Assembly (NCBI RefSeq): GCF_035083965.1
Contig: NC_089725.1
Coordinates: 30,203,925 to 30,267,924, forward strand
DNA: 64,000 bases
DNA from: Branchiostoma lanceolatum
Lineage: Eukaryota > Chordata > Leptocardii > Amphioxiformes > Branchiostomatidae
Reading direction: 5' to 3'
Below, piece after piece: positions 1 through 11,700 of the stretch. The position numbers and the translations under genes are program-made. Numbering within the stretch: the first letter of the stretch is position 1; every line of letters begins with the position of its first letter. Below the pieces are notes generated by a model, which was given only the letters and a program-made list of their open reading frames with translations, had not been told where the DNA came from and did not search any database.

Positions 1-541
1 AACAATGCCTGACGTACGTCGCACAAGGCCGGTTCACACCCAAGAAAAAAGGCGACGTAAGTCAAAGACGTACGATGTTGTCGTACGTCATTGTCGTACG
101 TCCAGAAAAATGTCCCAGTCTTTGTTGTTTATATAGAGCCTAAGAATATTGTTGATGCTTCCATATGTTAACATCATTCTCCTCATTGACAAAGAGCTGC
201 CGGACGGGCGCTCGAAACGTCTGGTTTTCATATGTATTTTATCCAGTTGTAAAGATTAAATTTCATTACTCTACACTGCCCTATGTACAATGTCCAACGC
301 TCAACTCTCCTTGGCAAACTTTCAAGGATACACCCTAGCGTTTACATCTCCCTCAGACAATGTCAAACCTCCCTTATACTACGAGTCAGCCACCCTATAT
401 TCACCGGATGTCAATTCTAATATTTTGGCAATTACTCAAAATGACATCACCTCATCTCATCTGAACGCTTTAAAAGCTTTTTGTTTACTCCATCATTTTG
501 ATACTACGGAATTCAATGTCACGCTAAAATGACTTATTATT
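1..541. other. Left-edge spacer, no gene recognised
   Basis: The first ~115 bases hold several ACGTACG-type palindromes beside a GGTTCACACCC motif, which looks like the subterminal part of a terminal-inverted-repeat element cut by the window edge. An 80-codon open frame at 290-532 (plus) has no recognisable motif and no splice context, so I do not call it a gene. Nothing else is supported. Confidence 0.3.
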
Positions 542-826
542 GTAAGATATGATTATAATCCATATTGTACAATGGATACAGTAGAAGATGAAATACATTT
601 CATTTGTAACTGCCCTCATTATGAGGATGAAAGAAACAAGCTTTTCGAAACAACCAAACCAATATTGCCGAGATTTCACCATCTAGAAGACCTCCAAAAA
701 ACTACTTTTCTACTAAAATCACAAAACCCACTAATCATTGAAAACGTGGGACTTTTCATCAGCCACTGTCTTCAAAGAAGAAGCCACCACCCCCCCAGTA
801 ATGTTGTATGTAGAAATATTAGTTAG
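542..826 (+). pseudogene. 3' end of a non-LTR retrotransposon (LINE) reverse-transcriptase ORF
   Basis: The frame is open from about 536 and reads into VEDEIHFICNCPHY followed by ERNKLF. This is the Cys-rich C-terminal tail common to CR1/L2-like LINE polyproteins (VEDE-x-HF-x3-C-x-Y). The same motif recurs in the LINE fragment near 28690. Only the last ~90 codons survive, as expected for a 5'-truncated insertion. Whether the stop at 824-826 is the native one is not certain. It lies just beyond the 3' side of the LDLa exon on the opposite strand, in what should be that gene's intron. Confidence 0.6.
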
Positions 827-946
827 ATGCATAGAATAGACACTTGTTACCATTGTTACCCTTTCTACTGTTTGTACCCCTTGCAATTAACCTACGGGCA
901 TGAATTTGCAAATAAAATATTGTTATCATAAGAACAGAGAGCTTAC

Positions 947-2000
947 CGCATCCAATCTCGTCGGACTCGTCGTCGCAGTCGCCCACGCCGTCGCAGCGCC
1001 CTTCGTCAGGGATGCACGTGGCGCTCTTACATTGGAAGTCGCCCTTCTGGCACGTCATATAGTACCATTCCCAATGTAACGAAACACCACAGGATTCGTC
1101 CGAGTTGTCGGCACAGTCATTCTCGCCATCACATACCCGAGACAAGGGGACACAGATGGACGATGCTTCACATCTGAACTCTGATGTGAAACAGTCCCTG
1201 AAGTCCCAGCCAGGTACGTGGCTATAAGCTGAGATGCAGTTCATAGCAGTCTCATCGGAGGCTTCTTGGCAGTCATTTATGCCACATTTTGACATGAGGG
1301 TATCGTGTATGCAAGGGGAAGATAAACTGTCCTTGCATTCCAACATACCCAGGGGACACACGGGGAATGTGCAATTGTGCTCATCCGAACCGTCGGGGCA
1401 AAATTCGTAGCCGTCACATTGCTCCCAAGGTTGGACTTCACATCCCTGTTGGCAATTGTCTTCATCTGACCAATCCGGACAGTGAGGCCAACCGTCGCAT
1501 TGTGCCTCGGGTCGCATGCAAATGTCCGTACCGACACACTTGATGTCGTCGGGAAAGGGACAGACCGAGCAATTCTTTTCGTCTGTGTCGTCTGGGCAGT
1601 CGGCGTAACCGTCACATTGTAGCTCCGGTCGGATACAAATGTCCGTGCCGACACACTTGACATCGTTGGGAAAGGGGCAAACCGAGCAATTCTCTTGATC
1701 TGAGCCGTCTGGGCAGTCGTCGTAAGCGTCACACTGAATCTCGGGACCCATACACCAGTCATAACTGGCGCAATAGATATCATCGGGCAAAGAACAGAGT
1801 CTCACGGTACAGTTTTCATCCGAACCGTCAGGACAATCCCATACACCGTCACACAAGGAGGCCGGAGGGACGCAGTCGTCGGTTGGTGCGCATTTGAGAT
1901 CATCATAGAAAGGGCATTCTCCTTCCTCAGGGTTGCCAACGAGACCGCCGGCATCGCCGGTGGACAGCAGGTATACAAGAAGCAACACGCACGTAGCCAT
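947..2000 (-). CDS. Secreted protein with about eight LDL-receptor class A repeats (first coding exon, gene continues off left edge)
   Basis: On the minus strand an ATG at 1998-2000 in good context (ATCATGG) opens a signal peptide (MATCVLLLVYLLSTGDA), followed by about eight LDLa modules. Most carry the calcium-cage pattern C-D-G-x-x-D-C-x-D-x-S-D-E-x-x-C. Modules 3 and 4 are near duplicates, module 5 is short, and module 6 is divergent (CGINDCQEASDE). The frame is also open from ATG 2051, but that start puts 17 polar residues before the hydrophobic core, so I prefer 2000. A consensus donor follows the last module (TGC G|GTAAGC, phase 1, at 947/946), so the open frame beyond it is intron. LDLa repeats bind ligands in calcium-dependent fashion; no membrane anchor or other domain is seen here, so the full protein class is unknown. 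Confidence 0.8.
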
Positions 2001-2152
2001 GATCGGCTTTGATGCGTACATGGCAGATGTCATTCCGTGTGCTGGGCTCACCCTGGCACAGCGTGCATAGTGCCAAAGTAATTACTAGTAACGCCGAGTT
2101 CTAGTATTACATACAAACACATGCCTTATTTTACAAAGGGGCGGAGTTTTAG

Positions 2153-2365
2153 CCTCCGTTGCAGGCTCTGAACCGGCCTTTTTGGGGGCTAAATAATATA
2201 CTTTTTGCAGCCAGCCCGTAACCATCAGCCACCCCCGTAACCATTCTACCGGCAAAATGGTTACGGGGGTGACTGATGGTTACGGACTGGTTGCAAAAAG
2301 TATAGTATTTATATATATATATATATTAGCTCCAAAAAAGGCCGGTTCAGAGCCTAAAACGGAGG
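2153..2365. mobile_element. Foldback MITE-like element
   Basis: Two ~100-bp arms are inverted copies of each other. Both contain AGGCTCTGAACCGGCC, a TACTTTTTGCA block and CCGTAACCATCA, and meet at a short loop near 2257-2264. The right arm carries a (TA)n run. TTAG flanks both ends (2149-2152 and 2366-2369), a possible target-site duplication. No ORF. It lies about 100 bp upstream of the LDLa gene's first exon and may overlap its promoter region. Confidence 0.7.
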
Positions 2366-2832
2366 TTAGCGGAGTTTCGTCTCCCTACAGTCATCCTGGC
2401 AACAGTCACGTGGTCTGCGTGGTAATGAGATGACAGGTGCTTCTAGTCCAACTCCTCGTATATCTTTGACCAAAGTCTACAGTAGCTCAAAATTCGCACC
2501 AAATTATTTCAAAGATTTCGAATATCGATCGGACACTTATAACTTAATGCGTGAATCGGCTAGAATTATGTCGTTTATTTTGCAACCCCTATACCCTTGA
2601 TTAATAATTTCAGTATCCAAGAGCGCATGTGCAGGTCAAAGGTGAAGGCCCCTTATACGGCCGGTTTGTATAATAACGTCTGGACGAGTTTTGTCTATGT
2701 CTCAGCGGCCTTGACCTTTGACCTGCCCATCATTTCACTATGGTGATCCGTGATACGGCTAAAACGATTTGTTCCCGACGCCTCGGCATATTTGGAACTC
2801 TATGACACCTGTCATGGATCACGGGTTTGAAG

Positions 2833-2934
2833 GAGTGGACCGGTCATACAGCCAACCAAATGGCCAGACTGGCAGAAGATCGCCAGCAATGGAGAATCTT
2901 TACTGAACGCTATGCTGCCTCTGCGGCTGACTAA
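2833..2934 (+). pseudogene. C-terminal fragment of a LINE polyprotein
   Basis: A short plus-strand reading frame gives TANQMARLAEDRQQWR and ends at TAA 2932-2934. The pattern A-x-x-M/L-A-x-D-R-x-x-W-R is the very C terminus of a common LINE reverse-transcriptase polyprotein; the fragment at 63020-63415 ends with the related AMQDRSFWAA. Only about 33 codons are left. Confidence 0.5.
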
Positions 2935-3650
2935 GCTATGGGAGAGAGTGAGTGATGACACCTGCAGAGGTTGTGGCCAGACAACTGTGACCAACCACTG
3001 GCAAACAACTCATCCAAGGACTGTATACGTCATGACCACCAATCAAAGTAGGGCCGCCCCATGTTAGCTTTACACAGAGCTGTTTTCACGAAAGCCTTTG
3101 TTGATGTAAATTCCTGAAATGTTTGCTCCCTGGGATGAGGGCAGATTAATGAGAATTCAGCAGGTTGTTGATAACTCGCGCAATAATTCATGTGCCATGC
3201 GAGTACGTACCTTTATGGAGTGTTTTCAAGATGACTGTTTTTATCACAGTAGATCTAATCAACTTTGTGGACTACTATGTGAGGGCCTGCATGCTCTTTT
3301 CTGCAAGGCGTAGGCAGCCTTTTTTTTATAAATTTTATTTCCCGAAGGGAAAGCCATCTTAGTCACCTAATAAGTAGCGAGGCGACCGACCTTTGCGTAA
3401 GCGCCTTCCTTGATTTGAGCGCAATACGTAGGGGGTTCTTCTGAATTCCGCGTAAAGCGTTGTCGGGACCCCCCATACAGACCCTCCTATAATGCAAGAG
3501 AGATACAGTTCTAAGCACATATTTAACAAGAAAAGATCACTCCCCCAAACACACACACAGCAAGAGAGTACTTAGACGCTGTTGCCTATTCCAAAAGCCA
3601 TATTATCTCATCTGACAACCGTTTCCCTGTCATATATGATTGTTTGTTTG
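2935..3650. other. Spacer, nothing recognised
   Basis: Two short overlapping plus-strand frames at 3119-3362 have no motif, and no convincing exon is seen. A short (TTTG)n run ends the stretch at about 3640-3660. Confidence 0.3.
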
Positions 3651-3654
3651 TTTG

Positions 3655-3885
3655 TTTGTATTGCATACCCGGTAAACCGTCTTAAGGCATAACACACCAG
3701 GTTTGTACTGAAGAGTACAAGCTGCATATCCGGACAGATTTATATGATCCACTCACACCGGGAAGGACCCCTACTCTTCTCGATAAGTGTAGCGGGTCAG
3801 TCTTTCACGTGCTCGAGTTGTGGTTTTTCTCAAACACGGGACCTCTCTTTAATTAACGTCCTATCTGAGGGGCGTCCCCAACCGA
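3655..3885 (+). repeat. Dispersed repeat, copy 1 (3' part of an unidentified retroelement)
   Basis: It starts TTGCATACCCGGTAAACCG and ends near AACGTCCTATC plus a GGGGCGTCCC block. The same series of blocks, in the same order and strand, recurs at 16995-17330, and a shorter piece is near 44410-44470. No coding potential is seen. Confidence 0.55.
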
Positions 3886-4107
3886 AGCCAGGTACTCATT
3901 TTCACCTGTAGTCCATTTTCCGTACACCGTGAACTTTTGATTATTACTACCGTGAAGATGAAGTGAATTACAGTATTTGTTTTTAATATGTGTATCGAAT
4001 GTTGACATTTTTGCATGCATTCCAACAACCATTGAGCAAAAATTAATTTCCACCCACAGCTGTGTCGATAAACAGCCGTCCTGTTTACTGTTGTACCGAC
4101 TGCGGTT

Positions 4108-4175
4108 AGCCTCTACCAGGCTCCGCGGATCGCTGGGAAAATAGTAGGAATCGGGAAAAAGGAGTGAATAGTATG
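4108..4175. repeat. Fragment of the TAGCCTCTACCAGG MITE family
   Basis: One end only. It matches the terminal sequence of the complete copies at 30831-31036 and 53187-53364 (TAGCCTCTACCAGGCTCCGC followed by CTGG and AATAGTAG blocks). Confidence 0.5.
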
Positions 4176-4248
4176 CCAAGGGTAGTCCGCTATACAGTGA
4201 AGCTCAACTGCGGTATCGAGTTGCACATTTTGCACCTGCCGTTTTTAA

Positions 4249-4632
4249 GGCCATGTTGGTTTAATTATATGGATGACATCATCTGAGAACCCCAAAACTA
4301 ATGCGAGCGTGTGAATAAAAAAAGGGTTGGCAAGAAAAGAAATTGCTCTAATTTTGAAATCAAAATTTTGAGTATGGTATTGAGAATGATAGATTCTTCA
4401 TTTTCACTTCTTCACATCTTCTTCTTTGACTTTGGAACTGGTTTTGACATTCTTCGACGTTAGTGACGTTTTACAATATTTTTTTTTTAATTTACGACAT
4501 ATATTTTATCATTTGCAGCTGCTTTGTGCGATTTACAGTTTATCATGATATAAAACCTTTTTTTAATTTTTGGAAATGGACGAAAATTGATGCGCGCGCG
4601 GATGTCATCCATATAATCATATAAACATGGCC
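4249..4632. mobile_element. PIF/Harbinger-like MITE with TAA target-site duplication
   Basis: The ends are inverted copies starting GGCCATGTT and containing ATTATATGGATGACATC. TAA flanks both sides (4246-4248 and 4633-4635). A 3-bp TWA duplication is the hallmark of PIF/Harbinger transposition. The element is 384 bp, AT-rich, without ORF. Partial relatives with the ATGTCATCCATATAA block lie near 56195-56215 and 57530-57950. Confidence 0.7.
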
Positions 4633-4814
4633 TAACGACCAATCATCATCATCACGACCAAAAGCAGTAACTTAATAAAAGTTGAAGATAAATATCAATA
4701 TGAAATCGATATGGTTGCGATGATAGTTTCCAAAGTTTAGACTTGCGGACCTAAGTTTGTAATACCATATTTGGCAACGATCTCCTACCTACTGTATATG
4801 GCCCCTGTCTGAGT

Positions 4815-5120
4815 TCAGACTTCAGGGCGCCCTAGCCTCCTTTGTAGGCCTTTGCGCCGGAACAGGATTGTGGGGATTTCAGGTGAAGGGGGACACATTT
4901 TCCAAGTAGCCAGGATTTTCGGTCCCCTCATAGGAAAGTCAACAACTTTGCGCCCATTCGCGATTTTCAACTTATCGGTGCCAGGTTCTTTTGCTGGGGA
5001 AATCGTATTGCCACCCGTGAAAGGCCACCTCAAGCATGATGAGGCAGTCATTTGAGAATTTGATGGGTAGACGCCCAAGGGACCAGAGAAGACAGGTGGG
5101 CTTGAAGAGGACCGACTCAC
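4815..5120 (-). other. Unassigned open frame of about 100 codons
   Basis: The minus strand is open for 101 codons (Ser/Pro-rich start, basic end) and the plus strand is open over 4852-5055. Neither has a recognised motif, signal peptide or splice context. It lies just upstream of the PDCD2 promoter. I list it only because both frames are unusually long for local composition; it may be repeat-derived. Confidence 0.12.
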
Positions 5121-5255
5121 ATCGGCATAACGTTAATGGTTTCAAGGTCGAGGTGCTTTAATTATGGGTTAATGACCTGCCCGAGGTGTATATGGCCTGG
5201 TCATTTGCTATAACCACCTCATAAAATCACCGAGTGAGCCAGGGTGCCTGGTAAA

Positions 5256-5289
5256 CCCGAATAAGCCAATCACCCGAATAAGCCAATCA
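5256..5289 (+). promoter_or_regulatory. Duplicated CCAAT-box motif upstream of PDCD2
   Basis: A 17-bp motif (CCCGAATAAGCCAATCA) occurs twice back to back, each copy holding a CCAAT box (GCCAAT), 49-82 bp before the PDCD2 start codon. No TATA box is apparent. Tandem CCAAT boxes suit a TATA-less housekeeping promoter and are the usual target of NF-Y; that role is inferred. Confidence 0.5.
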
Positions 5290-5337
5290 CCCCCGAAGGA
5301 AAAATGTAATATCCAAATAACCTTTGACCTAACCAAG

Positions 5338-5748
5338 ATGGCGAAAAGCGGACGTGAAGAAAGAACCTCCTCGGTAGATCTAGGATTTGTCGAAGAAACG
5401 GAGAGCTGGAGGTTGTTGAGTCGGTTCTTCCCGAGTAAAGTAGGCGGGAAGCCGGCCTGGCTGGACCTGAAGTCCGTCCCGACGGCGAGCGAGCTTGCCT
5501 GCGGCGTCTGCGGCAAGCCCACCGTCTTCTTACTCCAGGTGTACTCCCCTCGGACGGAGCAGACGACGTGCTTCCACCGGACGGTGTTCGTCTTCTGCTG
5601 CAGGACCGCCGCCTGCCACGCCAGGAACAGCGGCGCCTGCTTCCGCGTCTTCCGCAGCCAGCTGCCGCGACTGAACGACTTCTACGGCTTCGAGCCACCG
5701 GACGAAGACACGCCTCCCGCTGAAGATGAAGTGTGGCAGGCGGAGAAG
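5338..5748 (+). CDS. PDCD2: PDCD2 exon 1
   Basis: 137 codons ending GCGGAGAAG|GTAGGC, phase 0. It holds the N-terminal PDCD2 block, including [25 protein letters not shown] and [12 protein letters not shown]. The open frame continues past the donor to a stop at 5764-5766, which is why a naive ORF looks 142 residues long. Confidence 0.9.
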
Positions 5749-8700
5749 GTAGGCCAAGAACCCTAACCCTAACCCTTATGTAACCAGGTTTAGAAGGTCA
5801 GGGGTCAGCCCTGATCGAGGCCCCGGATGTTGAAGTTAGTTGCGTTGCGTTGGGGCAAGTTCAAGCAAGTTGTTACAGTTCAGTTTAGTTTAGAGCGTGC
5901 ACGCTTAGCGATAGTTAGGTTCGAGTTCGACAACATAATCCATCACGAAGTTCCACCTTCTGTAGAGCCCACGGATACGAGGTAAGGACGATCAATACCT
6001 TGTTACATTGGTGTCAGAAGTGAACAGAAGAAGTTGGAACGCGCGTCGGACAAAGAACAAAGAAACTCAAAATGGCGGCGACACGTGCAGAGATCAAACT
6101 CGCCAAGTTCTCAGGCCGTAACCTAAATTTCGGCTCGTGGTATAGGCAGTTTGCTCGCCTGGCCAGATTGCAACAATGGAAAGTAGAAAGTTACCCAATG
6201 TACCTCATGCTACATTTGGAGGGTCCGGCTCTAGAGTACGCCGAGAGTTTGGGTGACAAGTTGACAAATGACGTGGAAAATTTGCACACGGTGTTATCAG
6301 ACAGGTTTGGGGCCGGGGAAAGGAAGCAAACCTCGCTCGACGAGCTACTGCACTTCCACAGGAAGGTCGGAGAGACACTACTCGACTATGAAATGCGACT
6401 GAGGTCATTGTTGCAGTACGGGCACCCCAAAACAGATGTAGCGGAGAGGGAGAAGATGGGGGTCAATTATTTCATTACCGGTCTGCAGCCCTCTAGGCTG
6501 GCAGAGAGGTTGGGCGACATTTTCCCTCGGCCGAATAACCTGAGAGACATCCGCCGTGCCGCAGCACAGCTGGAGGGTACGGAGAGCACTACGGTGCACA
6601 TGGTCGCTAGCACTAGCAGGGAGGAGGAGCTAGAAGAAAGGGTGGCCCGGCTGGAGAGCCGAGTAGAGGGCATGGCGGGTTGCCTGACCCGAATTGAAGA
6701 CGCAGTAACGAAGAGCGACGCCGGAGTTCGTACCCCAAGCAACCCGGGAAATGACAACAACAACAACGGAAACAAGGCTGGTGGTAGAGACTACATCTGT
6801 TTCAACTGTGGTGGCCGTGCGCACATGGCAAGGAACTGCCCCAGCCCGAAGAAGTCGTCAAACTAGGGGGCGCTGGGGTGGGGGGTGACACACTAGCGCA
6901 TATTAAGGAGTCACCCCAGAACAGTAAGTTGAATGATTCTTCTGATTGTGACAACGATAATGAGGATTTTGAAGACAATGATCATGAAGATTATGAAGCC
7001 AGGGAAATCAAGCAACTGTTATATTTAAATCTGGACATGTGGAATCAAAATTTGAATGCATTGGTAGATTCAGGTGCGGGGCCATCTTGTGTTGATAGCT
7101 CAGTTTGGGAAAAGGGTGGTAAAGTGCCCTTAAAGAATTGCTGGCAGAGTTTCGTAGCAGCGGGAGGTGGTGTACTTAAAGTGCTCGGTTCCGTGGAGGT
7201 GAGGATAAGGGTGCATGGTGCGGAGATCAAGAGGAAGGTCTATGTCGTTCACGGCTTGCAGGAGAGATGTATCCTGGGAATGGACTTTATGAGGTCAGTC
7301 AGAGCCGTAGTTGACACCGTAGGAGAGACCATCTCTGTCCGAGGCAGACCATGCCCCTTGCAAGTCATGTCCATTCGCCCCAATGTCTGCAGGGTGAGTT
7401 TAGCGGAAGATGTTACCCTCCCGGGACGTCATGAAGTCGTCGTACCTGGATGCATACAAGATGCAAACCCTGGATGGGGAGGTTTTCTGTCTGCTGTGTT
7501 CGAACCCAACAGTTTGGAAGGGAAAGACAAAGTCGTGTGTGCCAGAACCGTGGTGACGCCGACCGAGGGGTCCGTACCAGTAAGGCTGGTCAACACGTCG
7601 CCAGAGCCAGTGACATTACGGCGTGGTTCCAAGGTCGGACAGCTGACTCCTATGGATGGAGGGGAGGCTGAGGAAGTTGTACTGCCGCCAGCGGGCAAAG
7701 GTAGAACCAAGAGACGCACAAGGGCACAGCAAGTGTTGACGCTGAGGGGTCTGGCCACCAAGAGTTCTACTCCAGAGGCAGGAGAGGTGGATCGCATCCT
7801 GTCAGACCTTGGTCTGGACAGGAAGGACTTGAGCACAGACCAGCGGCGGCGTGTGTATAGGACAGTTGATCGATTTCAACATGTGTTCTCACGTGGACCG
7901 CTGGACTTGGGAAGAACTGACAAGGTCAAACACAAGATTGACACCGGTAGTGCCAGGCCAGTGAAACTTGCACCTAGACGGTACTCACCCCACCAGCGAG
8001 AAGAGATGACGCGCTGCCTCCAGGGCATGCGAGAGATAGGCATCATCAGGGAGTCACATTCTCCCTGGGGAGCTCCTGTAGTCTTGGTAAAGAAACCTGA
8101 TGGGTCAACCCGATTCTGTGTGGACTACAGAAAGCTCAATGACTGTACACTGAAGGATGCATATCCCCTACCTAGGATAGACGACGCCCTGGACGCTTTG
8201 GGTGGAGCAAAATTCTTCAGTACCCTTGATCTGGTGAGCGGTTACCACCAAGTAGAAGTAGAGGAAAGTAGCAAAGAGAAGACAGCGTTCACTACACCTC
8301 TAGGATTGTGGGAGTTCAACACCCTTCCCATGGGCCTTTGCAACTCTCCCGCGACATTTGAACGGCTTATGGACTTAGTCTTGGCTGGACTCTGCTGGTC
8401 CTCCTGTCTTGTGTACCTCGATGATATTATAGTCTTTGGCCGTACGTTTGAAGAGCATTGGGATCGACTTGAGGCTGTCTTGCAGCGCCTACAAGATGCA
8501 GGGCTGAAGGTCAAGACTACCAAGTGTCAACTGCTGAGAGAGAAGGTGTCTTTCCTGGGACATGTAGTGAGTGAACAGGGGGTAGAGACAGAACCAAAGA
8601 AAGTAGAGGCCGTCAAAACCTGGCCGATCCCAAGTAACAGGGGAGAGCTCCGATCGTTCTTGGGCTTTTGCTCTTACTACAGGAGGTTTGTGAGAAACTT

Positions 8701-11700
8701 TTCAGGTATCGCGGCACCGCTATACCAGCTGGCCAACGACCGAGAGGGGAACTTTGAGTTCGGAGAGGAGGAAAAGGAGGTTTTCAGGCAGTTACAAAGA
8801 GAACTCACCACAGCCCCGGTCCTAGCCTTCCCCGATTTTCACAAGAGATTCATCTTAGACACAGATGCGTCAGATCGGGGACTGGGAGCTGTACTGTCTC
8901 AAGAAGTCAACGGTTGTGAACACCCTATAGCCTACCACAGTCGTACGCTGAGCAAAGCTGAACGGAAGTATTGCACCACCAGGAAAGAGCTGCTTGCTCT
9001 CGTTAACTCTGTATGGCATTTCAGACACTATTTGTTAGGTTGCAAGTTTACTGTTCGTACCGACCACCACGCCCTAAAATGGCTGATGACATTTAAGGAG
9101 CCTGAGAATCAAGTAGCACGTTGGCTGGAGACGTTAGCGTCATTCTCATTCACGGTTCAGCACAGAGCTGGGAAGAAGCATGGCAATGCTGACGGATTGT
9201 CTAGGATCCCATGCAGACAGTGCGGCCTAGAGGATGCACCGACTGATGGCGTGATGTCAGTCCAGGTTGCTTCAGACCCCCCTGAGTTACTTGTACCTTT
9301 TGCAGCCGGTCAGGATATCAAGCAACAGCAGGCCGACGATCCTGAGATAAGCCCAGTGCTGTTAGCGTTGGAGAGCAGAGACGAGACTGAACAACCCGCC
9401 CCACTCGGGAAGGAAGGCTTGCGCTATTGGAACGACCGAGGGAGGATGGAGGTCAAGGAGGGGGTGTTGTACCGGAGATTGTATGCTGATAACACAGATA
9501 CTTCCTATCGGCTCCAGCTCGTCGTCCCAAAGACTCTGAGGGAACAGGTGCTCAGGGAATGCCACGGAGGTATTCTGAGTGGGCACCTAGGCGTGGATAA
9601 AACCCTTCTAAGAATGCGAGAACGGTTCTTTTGGTACGGGATGGCTACCGATGTCGAGCTACATGTGAAGGGATGTTCAGAGTGTGCCAAGAGGAAGACA
9701 GGGTCCCGGCGAAGAAGGGCACCATTAGTTCCCACATCCCCAGGATTCCGGTGGGAGAGGGTGGCCATGGACTTTATGGGACCCTTCCCAGAGACCCCGA
9801 AGGGAAATAAACACATCTTGGTAATCTCTGATTATATGACGAAATGGGTGGAAGCTGTAGCGTTACCAGATCAAAAGGCGACGACCGTGGTGCGAGCATT
9901 GATTGATACATGGATCACCAGGTTCGGGGTGCCCTACCAGCTGCACAGTGACCAAGGGAGAGACTTTGATTCACAGATTGTCCACACATTATGCCAGGAG
10001 CTGGGAATTAAGAAGACGAGAACTACGGCATATCACCCAGAGGGTGATGGCATGGTCGAGCGATTTAATAGGACGGTCTGTCAGATTCTTACCATGTATG
10101 TGAATGACTCTCACACTGACTGGGATGCCCGCCTTCAGTCAGCCTTGTTCGCCTACCGTACCAGTGTCCACTCCAGCACAGACTACACTCCATTCTTTCT
10201 CACCTATGGTGAGGAAGCAAGGGTACCAGCCGACGTCATGTGGCCTGTGGACAGGCCAGAGCCAGCTGGAGGGATAGACGTTCAGGCACAGGGAGTGAGA
10301 GAAGAATTGGATATGGCTTACAGAAGAGCTAGACAGAACATGGAAACGGCCCACAGGCGCCAAAAGGATGTGTATGACAGAAAATGCCACGGAGGAGGCT
10401 TCTCCGTGGGGGACCAAGTTTGGCTGTCTATTCCAGCCGTCCCGAGAGGATTGAGCAAGAAGTTCTTCCCAAAATGGAAAGGACCCTACAGAGTGGTGAC
10501 ACGGATGTCAGATGTTACCTATAGAGTCCAGCGAGTGGGAGGACGACAGAGGGTCGTAGTGCACTTCAACAGGCTCAAGGAGTACCATGTGCAAGAGCCG
10601 GAAGAGGAAACTGGAGCGAGAGCAGAAGATTCTTTGACAGATGAGCTACCTGCCGAGGAGACTCCAGCTGAGGATTCAGACGCAGAGTCGCTGCAGGATT
10701 GGGTGCAGTGTGACTCCTGTGACAGCTGGAGAAGGATAACAGCACATGAAGCTGCTGAGATAGATCCAGACGGAGAGTGGTACTGCTCAATGAACGAAGA
10801 CCAGAGTCAAAATGTGTGTGACGCTCTAGCACCCACTACAACCCGCTCCCGACGCCGGGGGAGACCCCCGGATAGATTGGGATTCTAAGACACGAGGACG
10901 TGTCTTCATAGGAGGGAGGACAGTGTAACCAGGTTTAGAAGGTCAGGGGTCAGCCCTGATCGAGGCCCCGGATGTTGAAGTTAGTTGCGTTGCGTTGGGG
11001 CAAGTTCAAGCAAGTTGTTACAGTTCAGTTTAGTTTAGAGCGTGCACGCTTAGCGATAGTTAGGTTCGAGTTCGACAACATAATCCATCACGAAGTTCCA
11101 CCTTCTGTAGAGCCCACGGATACGAGGTAAGGACGATCAATACCTTGTTACACTTACCTCCTTTCCCCGACCCAAACGCATACCCTGTATAAGCCGTGGC
11201 GACGAGAAGAAGCCGAAACTATGAATTAGAGTAGTTATAGAGCCATTGTTTTAGATTAGTATAATAGAAGTCGTCAGTGTCATTGTAACAGGCGTCATAT
11301 TAGCGTAGGACGGCCCGAGGTCACGGGTTGGGGAGCACGTGACACGGGCGCGTCCTAACGTCGGCATGACCACGCCCCGCCGCGCTCGCGAAGCCCCGCC
11401 TCCAGAAAATGTGATAAAAGTAGCTGAACACCGCCTTGAAAGGAGCAATCATGTAGTCAGACATAGAGTAAGTACTGGAGAGAACATCAGTGTCCCGTTT
11501 CAAGACCGGCTTAGGTTAGTATCACCACGATCAACTCAACTTCTGTACAGGTATCCGTATCTTATGTTATTACGTTCATATTACATTGTATTCCTTGTAT
11601 GTTATCGACAGCAGTATCTTGAATAAAGTATCACATCAAACTGTAACCGAACCCGAGTCTTGGCAATATTTGGTGAGAGCTTCGTGTGGTGAGAGCACAT

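Larger units (their letters stand above)
5779..11152 (+). mobile_element. Intact Ty3/gypsy LTR retrotransposon in PDCD2 intron 1
   Basis: The element is 5,374 bp, sense with PDCD2, and bounded by 229-bp LTRs that look identical by eye. CTTA occurs on both sides (5775-5778 and 11153-11156), a 4-bp target-site duplication. Inside are a tRNA-type primer site, gag (6072-6866), pol in the -1 frame relative to gag (6878-10888, open further upstream) and a polypurine tract. Order is protease, RT, RNase H, integrase, which defines Ty3/gypsy (Metaviridae). No frame-breaking lesion is seen, so it is recent and may still be mobile. Unusual: the polyprotein ends in a CW-type zinc finger. Confidence 0.95.

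Noticed and set aside
1277..1783. A 168-codon minus frame overlapping the LDLa exon
   Set aside because: It is an out-of-frame reading of the LDLa repeats; the Cys-rich frame has the signal peptide and family pattern.
5270..5757. Arg-rich minus frames over PDCD2 exon 1
   Set aside because: Antisense shadows of a GC-rich coding exon; the plus frame has the conserved PDCD2 sequence.
6205..10832. Several minus-strand frames of 60-135 codons across gag and pol
   Set aside because: No motifs; they are antisense to intact gag and pol.
11339..11626. 95-codon frame repeated in both LTRs of the gag-only element (also 16037-16324)
   Set aside because: It lies in the LTR, has no motif, and occurs twice only because the LTR is duplicated.
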